Positions 22,700-31,831 of a DNA stretch of 64,000 nucleotides are shown piece by piece (position 1 is the first letter of the stretch; the number at the start of each line of letters is the position of its first letter). The position numbers and the translations under genes are program-made. Source of the DNA: Prorocentrum cordatum (Eukaryota; Sar; Dinophyceae; Prorocentrales; Prorocentraceae); assembly GCA_963575745.1 (NCBI GenBank), contig CAUYUJ010003447.1, forward strand, positions 769,728 to 833,727, read 5' to 3'. The notes beneath the pieces are model-generated. The model had not been told where the DNA came from. It did no database searches and was given only the letters and a program-made list of their open reading frames with translations.

Positions 22700-22714
22700 G
22701 AATGTTACAACGGT

Positions 22715-23030
22715 TTCACGGATGCAGGGCAGGTCGTCTTCAAAATGTGGCGCGCGCCGCGCGCATTTCGTCATACAAGTGTGCAAGCGATTCACGGATG
22801 GAGGGCAGGTGGTTTTCAATCGCTGGCTCTGGCCACAAAGCCCTGGCGGTTTGTCTTGAAACTTCAAGTTGCAACAATTTCACGGATGGAGGGCAGGCCG
22901 TTTTGAAATTCTGCCTCTCGCCATAGCACCGCAATCATTCGTCGTGAACGTTTGGAACATATTCACGGATGGAGGGCAGGTGGCTTTCTAATTCTGGCTC
23001 TGACCTTAGCGCCGCGTGCATTCGTTTCGT
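22715..23030. repeat. Irregular 76-93 bp tandem repeat
   Basis: Four units start with TTCACGGATGNAGGGCAGG at 22715, 22791, 22879 and 22972. Each continues with GTNTTCNAA and then a CTGGCTCTGGCC-like or CTGCCTCTCGCC segment. Spacing is uneven, so the units have diverged by indels. Confidence 0.8.
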
Positions 23031-23057
23031 AAGTCTGCATCAGTTTAAAAAGGTTCG

Positions 23058-23245
23058 AATGGTCGAAGTCCCAGGGATGGATTCCTGACATGATTTAAGA
23101 TTACCAGAGACAGTAATTCTCGGTGAAGTCCCAGGGATGGCGTTCCAACGACTCAAGATTGTCACGACGCACCAGACACGTTGATCCGCAGCGTTGAAGT
23201 CCAAAGAACTGTGTTTTGGCACGGTTGAGGATTCTCGAACGGCTG
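23058..23245. repeat. Short tandem repeat with GAAGTCCCAGGGATGG
   Basis: Two good units (near 23064 and 23124) and one decayed unit (near 23200, GAAGTCCAAAGAACTG) are each followed by a variant of ATTCTNNACNATTNAAGATT. Total length is under 200 bp. Confidence 0.55.
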
Positions 23246-23989
23246 TCTTCATGGACCACTCCCCGCAATGAGAGCCAGTTCTTTCCAAGGAGCTATGACC
23301 AGGGAACTTGGAGGCAGGCACTCTTGCAACGTCGCTGATGCGTCTGGGGTTTCCACTGGTTGTCCCTCCTCCTCCTCTCGTCCTCGTCGTCGTGGTCACC
23401 CTCCTCGTCCTCCTCTGACTGCCTGGAGGCAGCCCCGCGGGGGCCGCCTCTTCCCCCAGGACATCTCGGTGACCCTGGTCTCGGGGGAGCCGCGCAGCAG
23501 CTTGACGCTGTTCGGGGTGCCCCCGTCCGGCCCCTTCCACGCACGATCGCCTGGCGGGCCGAGCCGCGGGGGAGGTCGGAGGGAGTGAAGGACGGCAGAG
23601 ACAGGAAGCACAGTCAATACCAGCGATCAGGATGAAGCTCGAGGATGCAAGACCTTTGGAACACGCCGAAATGAAACCACGCGGCGATCCTCAGAGGGTG
23701 CCCTTGGGAGGAGGAGACCGAAAACGTGCTAAGGATTGACAGAACCGAAGGATGTAAGGTGCCCTTGCGATAAAGTCGGACTTCATTGGACAGGACACGC
23801 GAGAGAACAAAAGACCCTTCCGGGGGCCACATTGCCATAGGAATGCAGGAGGCACGGGTCGCGAGACACAGGACACAAAGGTACCCTTGACTTGGCATGG
23901 TCGACCTACTAATCTGGGCCGACTGTAAGGGCAAATGTTTGACTGTAGATGCTCGGGGGGAGGGGGGGGGGGTTCTGGCTCCGCACCGG
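23246..23989. other. Unassigned interval, no gene recognised
   Basis: Mixed sequence with a short CCTCGTCGTC run near 23370-23415. Frames on both strands give nothing recognisable. Confidence 0.45.
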
Positions 23990-23999
23990 TGATTCTGGT

Positions 24000-24552
24000 G
24001 GAGCTCACGCCAAGGATCGGTTGTTCAGAAGATGTCCCTGGTACGTGGGTCAATTGAACCCAGATCCTCTGCAAATCTCTGCTGTCTTGTGCGGCACGCT
24101 GTCTGGCGAGGACCAGCGCTTTCCCAGAACAGAACTCGATGCCCTGATCCAGATGTTGCGCCGGGTCGAGGGCGACGCGTTGTATACCGATTACTTCCCC
24201 ACAGCTCGAGGCATCTGTACGCCAGACCTGTGGCAGCAGGCATCCAAACTGTTGAGCTGAAGGGGGCCTCAGGGGGCCTCCAGATACGATGGTACAAGAA
24301 TCACACTACTTGGAAATAGGTTGTCGCACACCGCCTGATCCCCTACGGATTAGTCGCCAACGGTGTTGCTCATAATTTTGCGAGAGGAGCTGCCAAGAGG
24401 AGAGCCCTGCCTGAGAAAAGAAGTAACGAAATTCATACAGACGATGACAATTTCGTCATGGTGACGAAGAGGCTCCTCGCCGTCTCGACACGTGTTTTCA
24501 TAACGCGAGGATCGACTAGGCAGAGAACATCACCGAGAGAAAGGGCCCTCTA
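24000..24552 (+). pseudogene. LINE RNase H remnant, different family from the 9-15 kb LINEs
   Basis: The first part (near 24075-24260) reads CGTLSGEDQRFPRTELDALI, then LYTDYFPTARGICTPDLWQQ. That is the Glu- and Asp-bearing middle of a LINE-type RNase H followed by its typical DLW segment. After a one-base frame change it continues LQIRWYKNHTTWK, a TAG at 24317-24319, then GLVANGVAHNFARGAAKRRA, which aligns with GNAAADRLA-type endings but has His where the last Asp should be. The lower GC, different wording and lost carboxylate mark it as an older, unrelated LINE lineage. Upstream RT is not visible. Confidence 0.5.
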
Positions 24553-25012
24553 GTAATGTCAGTAAGCAGAGGCTTACTGAGCAGAGTCACTCAGTATCCA
24601 AAGTTGGCGGTGCATACACGTGTACCCGCTGTTTTTGCAAATTTGAGGCTGTGCGTGGAGAGCATGCGAGATTCTGCGCGGTGCCCTGGGGCCTCCGTGC
24701 TTGGGTCCTCTGATGCTTGGGCCCTTCGACGGCTGCGGGGACGTCCCTGGGGAATCCGAGCGGGCATCCGTGTTTGGGTCGTGCGCATCCGATGCACGTT
24801 CTGGCAGAATTCAAGGTTGTCGAAGATGCCGTCAGCCTTGCACAGAAGCTGACTCAGCCTTGCCCTCCCGAACAGTCTGCGACTGGTAGACGCAATCTCG
24901 ACAGGCTGGTGAAAGGTAAGCCCCCCAAATACGGCATGTCCTTCCCAGCCCCGTAACTGACACTGCCAGGGCCGAGCTTGCACTCGTTCACCTGCTTGCT
25001 GGAATCGCTGGG
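24553..25012. other. Unassigned interval after LINE relic
   Basis: This stretch may include the 3' end of the LINE relic but shows no finger motif. Short frames on both strands are unrecognised. Confidence 0.4.
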
Positions 25013-25053
25013 ATCCTCCTCCTCCTCCTCCTCCTCCTCCGCCTCTCTTCCTC
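25013..25053. repeat. (CTC)n microsatellite
   Basis: A short CTCCTC array. A GTCGTCGTC run of about 20 bp lies nearby at 25147-25168. Confidence 0.9.
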
Positions 25054-25169
25054 CGAGGACGCAGGAGCAGAGAGTGGCCGGGCCGCCTAGCGCTGGGTGC
25101 CAAACTCTCACCCATACGACGCCCCTCTGGGAGTGGGGACCAAGGTCGTCGTCGTCGTCGTCGTCGAAC

Positions 25170-26005
25170 GGTGGCGTAAGCGGCAAGCTGTGCTTTCGGG
25201 GCTCGAATGGTCGCCGTCGAACGTCGTACGGTCGTCGTCGAACAGGGCCGTCGGCGTCGAACAAATGGCAACATACTCTCTTTCGTTTACGGTAAAGAGA
25301 GGGGAAGAGAGACGTAAGCCAAAAGCGCTAGAACGAGCTAGCGAGGAAGAGCGCTACAAGCCGCCTGCTGGGGAGCGGGGAGCCAGGAGTGGGAAAGGAG
25401 AGGGGTGCGCTACCCACTGAGGGAGGGGAGAGGAAGCCCAGGGAAAGAGAGAGGAGAAGGAAGATGGGGGGACGTCCATCCGACATTGTTCCCTGGAGGA
25501 GCCTCTCAATCTCCCCTCTCCACCCCCTCCCAAAGTTAGCTCGGCGGGAGACGAGGGGGGACATGGGGAGGAGGAAGAAAGACGCGCAAGGGGGCAGGCG
25601 AGTGTGCGCAGAATGGGGGGAAGAACGGAGAGGAGAGGAGGGAGGCGGGAACAGTAAGAAAATTGGGAAACCAACCAGATACCGTTACCACCACTCCGTG
25701 CACCGCTCCTCGGGTGCGCTAAACCCAAGACTTCGTCGCGAATCCAGCCGTGGCGCCCAGAGAAGGGTAACGGCACGGGTACTGCGTTCCTCTTCAGGGG
25801 AAAAACGGCGGAGAAGACCGCGAGATGCCGACCGCGCAGCTGTCGTCTGGCCCGCGCAGCGGTGCGCTCTTTCTCGACGCCAGGGGGGGGCGTCGCGCAG
25901 TTCCGAGGACGGGCGCGCGCACGGGCTCAGATGAACTTGTGCTGCTCGCCGATCGTCTGGAACTGGGCGCCGCGCGCGGGCGCTCTCATCCTTCTCGTCC
26001 TGCTC
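25170..26005. other. Unassigned interval, no gene recognised
   Basis: Mostly purine-rich on the plus strand (25290-25660). On minus, near 25931-25985, GAQFQTIGEQHKFI ends at a TGA and has coding-like codons, but too little surrounds it to call an exon. Confidence 0.4.
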
Positions 26006-26007
26006 CC

Positions 26008-26065
26008 TCCTGGACCTCCTCCTCCTCCTCCTCCTCCTCCTCCTCCTCCTCCTCCTCCTCCTCAT
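26008..26065. repeat. (CTC)n microsatellite followed by CAT repeats
   Basis: A pure CTCCTC run that grades into CATCATCACCATCATG at its 3' end. Confidence 0.95.
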
Positions 26066-26679
26066 CATCACCATCATGATCATCATCCCGATCCCCTGTC
26101 TCCTCGATCTGTATGCCGTCGCCATCGCGCTGGCGCTCTCACGCGCGAGCTTGTCATGCGAATCGCCGCCCCGCAAGGCTCAGATGTGCCGGTCATGTCG
26201 TCGCTCACGAGACCCATTTGACGCTCCTCCGATGCTCGTCACTCTCCGAGTACCCATCCCGATCCTCCTCCTGCTCCTCCTCCTCAGCATCGGGTCGTAT
26301 TCCAACTCATCCCTCCACACCTCACCCTCCTCGATCTGCTCTCGATCTGCTTCTCGGAAATCGTACGTACCCATCACCCTCGCTCATACTCCTCGCATGG
26401 TCCTGCCCGTCGTCCAACTCGCACTCCTCAGTATTCATCATACCCCATCTTCCTACTCATCTTCCTACCCCTGTTGCATCCCTCGAATCCCGTCAGCCCT
26501 TGAGGGGCCCCCGTATCCCATCCCCTGGACCTGGATGGGGCGCCCCGCGGCGCGTTAGAGCGTCCAAGACGCCCACGGCGAGAACGCACACATGAGTGAT
26601 GTTACTTAGGTGGTGGGCCCAGTTCGGCCTCTTGGGGGAACATCTGATTGAACCCCCCCTTCTTTGATCGATCTCCTCC
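26066..26679. other. Unassigned interval, no gene recognised
   Basis: Pyrimidine-rich sequence with Ser/Pro/Ile-rich frames on plus. I see no known domain. Confidence 0.4.
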
Positions 26680-26892
26680 AAGCTGGCCACAGGATGACCC
26701 CCAATGCTCCCAAGCGTGCCCCAAGAGGTCCTCAGAGGCGCCCAGGAGGCCCCACGATGCCCCCAAGAGGTCCATAAGAGGCTCCCACGCGACCCCGAAG
26801 AAGCTCCAAGAGGCTGCCTAGAGGCACCCAACACGCCCCAAGAGGCCCCTCAAGACGCCCCAAGTACAGTTCAAGATGCCACCCCCTTGTTC
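26680..26892. repeat. C-rich decamer array (CCCAAGAGG type)
   Basis: Units CCCAAGAGGTCC, CCCAGGAGGCCC and CTCCAAGAGGC recur at about 10-11 bp spacing. It is a short minus-oriented member of the dispersed decamer arrays. Confidence 0.7.
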
Positions 26893-27655
26893 AAGATGCT
26901 CCCCCAAATCATTGACCAGGGCAACTCGCCTGAACATCGTTTCTGGATGGGCTGGTGGGGTTACGCAAGGCGTCTAGAATATTCATAATGTCATGCCTCC
27001 TCCCCTCCCCGCACGGCTCCTCCTCCTGCGGATCCTCCTCCTCCTCCTCCTGCGGACCCAAGCCCATCATCGTCCTGTCTCGTACCTCCACTCACCGCTC
27101 ATCGTGCTCGTGCTCGTTACTACTGGTCCTCGTGCGCTACATCCTGTTGCTTCAGCCGTCTCGTTGTTCCTCTTCATCCGCCATATTATCATGATCCTTC
27201 CACCTTCCTCCCTCCTCCACCTCCTCCTATTCCATTCCTGCTCGTCCTGATGGTCTTCATGACTTCATGCTGTTCACTCCGCGTCCACCTGGACCTGCTG
27301 CTCGACGCGGTCATCCCATGTATGGCCCTCCTCCCTCCTTCAGCCTCTCTGACCCATCATGTCACCACCACCTTCGCCCCCCCCACCTCTCCCATCCCCC
27401 CTGTCGCTCCTGTTCCCCTCCTCCCCCTTCTCTCGCTCCTGTCGGAGAGGGGCACCAGACAACGGCGGTTCCCCCGCCAGGTCCAATCCCTTTCAAAATC
27501 GGCCCCTGGATCCCTCCTGGGGTACATCCTGACCGGTGTCTCGAGGCGGACCCACCCGTGGCGACGGGGAAACCTCAAGGGAACCTAACAATACGCAAAA
27601 CGCAAGAGGCCCGTCGTTAACTCGACAGGCCCTCCTCACAGATCCGCCGCCCCTC
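26893..27655. other. Unassigned interval, no gene recognised
   Basis: Pyrimidine-rich, with short CTCCTC runs at 27013-27052. Ser/Leu/Pro-rich frames on plus are compositional. Confidence 0.4.
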
Positions 27656-27658
27656 TAT

Positions 27659-27868
27659 TGAGGGGCAACGTCAGGGGGGGCCGGCTCACGGGGAAGCCAT
27701 CGACCTGGAATCGGCGATACATCGCCAATGGATCGGCGATGGGCCCCCAATTTGTAGCTAATCCGCGGGCTCCTGGACGAGGCGGGCTATCGAGCCCCTA
27801 TCGGCGATGGATGGGCGATTGGGGGTCAATGCAAACCCCCCAGAGCATATCCCCCCCCAATGTTGCCG
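27659..27868. mobile_element. Family F2 element (copy 4, near full length)
   Basis: The left end TGAGGGGCAACGTCAGGGGG and right end CCCCCCCCAATGTTGCC form the inverted repeat. The body has GGAATCGGCGATACATCGCC, GGATCGGCGATGGGC and CTATCGGCGATGGATGGGCG. At about 210 bp it is one of the two best copies for defining the family. Confidence 0.65.
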
Positions 27869-28334
27869 CGCAACATGTGGCGCGTAACTTGAATTTCCAA
27901 CGGCCATTCGGGACGATTCTGGTACCCCCCGGACGCCCTCGGTGAGACGTAAATGCTGGAACGCATCCCGAGGCTGGAAAACTTCGGAGAACCGCGAAAA
28001 ACGTCAGAAACCAAACATGGGCATGTCCCCCTCCAGGCGGACTTGGAACGAACAAAATACCCCCCAAATATTCAAACATGGTCAAACAATCGTCCCCAGA
28101 CTATTTGTGTTGCTATTTTTTCATTTTCCCCCTGCACAGGGGCAGGCCCGATTCACACCTAACACCTCGAGCATCGCCCCTGAGCCTATCCCCCCCGCCT
28201 CCGTTGGCCCCCCCTCCGTCTCCCCTCCCCGTGTTCCTCCTCCGAGGGCCGGCGGGCCGTGGGTCGAGACTCTCTCCATTCTTCGCTATTTCCAATGGGA
28301 TTTCGAGACCCAGTAGAGGCCTCCCAACTGGCGT

Positions 28335-28485
28335 CCGAGCAGATGGGATTGGAGGATCTCGCCGCCGCATCGCCGATGTATCGGCGATGCGCCAGCGACA
28401 TCGGGGATGCATCGGCTCCGTCGGCGTGGAGAGCATCGGGCTACACATCGAGCCGCATCGCCGATGCATCGACGATGCGGAGCGA
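28335..28485. repeat. Palindromic CATCGCCGATG-rich segment
   Basis: GCATCGCCGATGTATCGGCG, GGGGATGCATCGGC and GCATCGCCGATGCATCGACG occur within 130 bp. Many are self-complementary around ATGCAT or CCGATG. Words resemble the F2 body but the ends are absent. Confidence 0.5.
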
Positions 28486-29136
28486 ACCTTCCGGTCTAGA
28501 TTCAGGGCGCCGCTCCTCCTGCTTTGGGGAGCCTACGTGGCCCCCGACGCTGTCCGACTTGGGCCTGGTGTGGACTGGAACTGGAACACATGCGGAACCA
28601 GATTTGGACCGCATTCGCCACTTCACAAGGGAGACGAGAAGAACGAGGAGGGGGAGCAGGAACGGGAAGGGCGAGGAGGAGCAGGCGGAAGGGCCAAACG
28701 CGGTCCACATGCAGGATCAGCTGACTTCCACGCCCCACCCCCGCCCTCCCCCACCCCCGTTCACGTCACGATCCGCACTGGCGCCGTCTGGGAATGAGCC
28801 ATCCCGAGGCGTTGCTCGCGCGAATCGCGACGTGAGCAGGCCCCTCCCCCCCCCGGTCACGCCCGTCGCCACGGGATCAGAGACCGTCTCTTGCTCCTCC
28901 GCGGACGGCCGGCGAGCAGGCCGACCGAGCGGAGGCCCCGCCCGGCGCGAGCCAAAGCCGAAGCGCAAGCGCTGCCTTGTCGTCCAGCGTCTGGCCGTCG
29001 CCGACGGCGGTTGCGATGGCCTCGGGGGCGGCCGCCGCGGGGGCGCGCAGCTGGACCCCCAGTAAGAGGCTGCCGACCAGCCAGAGGAGGCTCAGGAAGC
29101 AAAGCTTGAGAGGCCTTCGTAAGAACGGTTGGTAGA
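28486..29136. other. Unassigned interval, no gene recognised
   Basis: GC-rich sequence with overlapping frames on both strands. The 28850-29100 part is Ala/Arg-rich on both strands and matches nothing I know. Confidence 0.4.
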
Positions 29137-29222
29137 TCGCGAGCGGTGAGCGTGTCCATGTCTTCGCGGTCTGGATCACGAGTGGCGAGCGTACCTATGT
29201 CCACGCCGTCGCGGTCTGGATT
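29137..29222. repeat. Two-unit tandem repeat with CGCGGTCTGGAT
   Basis: GATCGCGAGCGGTGAGCGTG and GATCACGAGTGGCGAGCGTA each lead through CTATGTC-like sequence to TCGCGGTCTGGAT. The two units are about 40-47 bp. Confidence 0.6.
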
Positions 29223-29624
29223 CCGGGCCGCGATCCCGCGGATACGCGGTCGCACGGATACGTTCCGCACAGGGCATACGCAATAAAACGCAAGGCACAT
29301 GGGGCTCGGCCTGCGACGCCGTGGTTACGAATGCATTCGTCGTCCACGAAGAAAAATGACTGAGGGTTTCGAGGGCCATTAGACCTGCTTGGCACGGGGT
29401 CGGAAAGCGCACTTACTTTCAGAGCGCACGAGATCGCTGGCTCGCCCGCTCTTACACCTCTTATTGACTCCCTTCCCCTCGCTCTTGTCCTATCTCAGCC
29501 TCGGGAGAGTCGCGGAGCTTTCTTTGAGCGCGTTTCTTGTTTTGGAGGGGGCGGTCGGGTCGCGTTGCGTTTCCCGCGTTTGGGCTGCCAGCTTTCCAGA
29601 ACCCCGCGTTGTCCTTGCGTGGAC

Positions 29625-30238
29625 CGCTCGATGTCCACGCGTTGCCGCCCGTCCCTGTGCCCTGGGGTCAAGAACTTATTGCGTCGCAGCTCTCGGTTGG
29701 GAGCTTTGGTCTTATCAGCTCGATTACGTCACCGCTCGTTCTTGGGAGCCGCGGTGCTAAGAGCCTTTGGGAGTATTATGGGCATCTTGGGGGGCTCTTG
29801 GGGAGCCTCTTGGGTGCCTCTTGGGGACCTTTTGGAGCTTTTCGGGGGCCCCTTGGGGCCTCCTGGGAGCTTCTGGGTGGCGGGGGTGAAGGGACTAGGC
29901 TGCCTTTGGCCGTCTTTGGGCTCTCTTGGGGGCCTCTTGGGGCCTCCTTGGGGCCGTCTTGGGCCGTCGTGGCGCCTCTTGGGCCGCCTTGGCGCCCTCT
30001 TGGGCCGTTTTGGGGCCTTCTTGGGGGCCTCTTGGGCCTTCTTGGGGCGCTCTTGGAGGCCTCTTGGACAGTCTTGGACGCCTCTTGGCCCGTCTTGGCG
30101 CCCTCTTGGGCTATTTTGGGGGCCTCTTGGGAACATCTTGGGCCGTCTTGGGGCGGTCTTGGGGGCCTCTTGGACCGTCTTCAACGCCATGAAAGGCGAA
30201 AAACCGTATATGCTAAACATGCACGTTTTCCTTGAGAA
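29625..30238. repeat. 600-bp duplicated unit with a G-rich 21-bp (decamer pair) array, copy A
   Basis: The unit opens with TCCACGCGTTGCCGCCCGTC, has a non-repetitive head to about 29770, then an array of GCCTCTTGGG-like words alternating 9-12 bp and averaging 21 bp per pair. It closes with TCAACGCCATGAAAGGCG and CATGCACGTTTTCC. It is nearly identical to 35612-36236 apart from scattered substitutions and a short indel. All forward frames stay open because the unit has no stop; the GLLGASWGPLG-type peptides are therefore not good evidence for a protein. Confidence 0.85.
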
Positions 30239-30301
30239 CATCATCCCAGTGCGACCCTACCTAGGAGTTGGAGCCCCTAGGAAAGCAGCATTAGTAGTAA
30301 C

Positions 30302-30815
30302 AGTAAAGCTAAGCTAAAGCTAAGCTGCAGCTAAGCTACAGCTAAGCTAAAGCTAAGCTAAAGCTAAGCTACATATAAACTAAAGCTAAGCTAACGCTAA
30401 GCTAAAGCTAAGCTAAAGCTAAGCTAAATACAAGCTACAGCTAAGCTAACTCTAAGCTTAAGCTAAGCTAAAGCTGAAGCTAAAGCTGAGCTAAAGCTAA
30501 GTTAAAGCTAAGCTAACGCTAAGCTAACGCTAAGCTGAAGCTCAGCTAAAGCTAAGCCAACGCGAAACTTAAGCTTAGCTAAAGCTAGCTAAAGTTAAGC
30601 TAAAGCTAGGCTAAAGCTAAGCTAAATCTAAGCTGAAGCTAAGCTAATGCTAAGCTAAAAATAAAGCTAAGCTAAAGCTAAGCTAAAGCTAAGCTAACGT
30701 TAAGCTAAATCTAAGCTAAAGCTAAGCTAAAGCCAAGCTAAAGCTAAGCTAAAGCTGAGCTAAAGCTAAGCTAAAGCTAAGCTAAAGCTAAAGCTAAAGC
30801 TAAGAGCTAAAGCTA
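30302..30815. repeat. 11-bp tandem array GCTAAAGCTAA, about 510 bp
   Basis: Units GCTAAA and GCTAA alternate to give an 11-bp period, with variants GCTACA, GCTGAA, GCTAACG and ACATATAAA. AGCT occurs every 5-6 bp. Every frame contains TAA, so this is non-coding. It sits between a G-rich array and a GC-rich segment and is the most AT-rich block nearby. Confidence 0.9.
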
Positions 30816-31086
30816 AACCTCCCAAGGGACTGGGGGAAGCGCGGGGCGGGGACCGGGGGAACCGCCCGGGGCGCTTTCCATTGCCCGGCCCCTGTAAGCT
30901 AAGAGAGTAAGAACCCTTCTAGGCAGAGCCTAGGTAGGGAATCAATGATTTTTACCTAACAGCGTAGACTGATAGGTTTCTAGTTGACTCAAAAGAGCTC
31001 ACAGATCACTCCACAGGGGGGTCCGGGCAGGCGTTGGGAGTTGCCGGCCGGCAGGGTGCCGGGCCTGTGCCGGGCTCGTTTTTCAC
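30816..31086. other. GC-rich then mixed spacer, no gene recognised
   Basis: A GGGG/CCGGGG-rich block (30826-30895) is followed by mixed sequence. Nothing recognisable. Confidence 0.5.
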
Positions 31087-31600
31087 CAACAGTCACACAC
31101 TTCGTGCTCGTCGACCTCTCAGAACCCCACTCCCAGGCCACATTCTGAATAACCGGATGCAACAGTCACACACTTGGTGCTCCTTGACCTCCCAGAACGC
31201 CATTCCCGGGCCACATTCGGAATAGCCGGACGCAACAGTCATACAATTCCTCGCACTTGACACCCCAGAACTCCATTCCCGGGCCACATTCTGATTAACG
31301 GGATGCAGCAGTCTTACATTTCGAGCTCTTTGGCATCCCAGAACCCCATTCCCAGGCCACATTCGGAATAACAGGATGCAAGAGTCACACACTTCGTGCT
31401 CCGAGACCTCCCAGAACGCCATTCCCAGGCTACATTTGGAAAAATCGCACACAACAGGTATACACGCCGGGCTATCTGGCTGTCTGGAACGGCAATCCCG
31501 GGATACATTCAGAGTAATCCCACGCGACAGTCACACACTTTGTGCTCTGTGACCTCTCAGAACTTCATATCTGGGCGACACTCCTGGGCAACACTCGTTC
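31087..31600. repeat. 73-bp tandem repeat, seven units
   Basis: CAACAGTCAC or a close variant starts at 31087, 31160, 31233, 31306, 31379, 31452 and 31525, an exact 73-bp step. Each unit contains ACACACTTNGTGCTC, CCCAGAACNCCATTCC and GGGCCACATTCNGAATAA. The 73-bp length is not a multiple of three, so it is not a coding repeat. A decayed unit continues to about 31690. It ends about 150 bp before the EEP gene and may be its upstream region or part of the same mobile element. Confidence 0.9.
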
Positions 31601-31831
31601 TCTCACTATCATGCAACACTCATACACAGTGTCCTTGTCGACCTGTCACATCTCAACTTTCAATTCCCTGACACAACCGTCACGCACACACTGATTTCTC
31701 TGAGTTTTCACTGGGTTAGTCTCGGGTCACATTTTATATCTTTCCGCGACAGCCGTGCTTGGTTCGGGAGTTGCTAGTGACACTGCAGTCCATATCACTC
31801 AACGTGCCTCGTCACCAGAGTTTCGATTGCA

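Noticed and set aside
25930-25985. Short minus-strand peptide GAQFQTIGEQHKFI ending at TGA
   Set aside because: The codons look coding, but the stretch is too short and has no clear upstream exon or splice site.
30826-30900. GC-rich block as a promoter or CpG island
   Set aside because: No transcription start evidence or known dinoflagellate promoter motif is visible.
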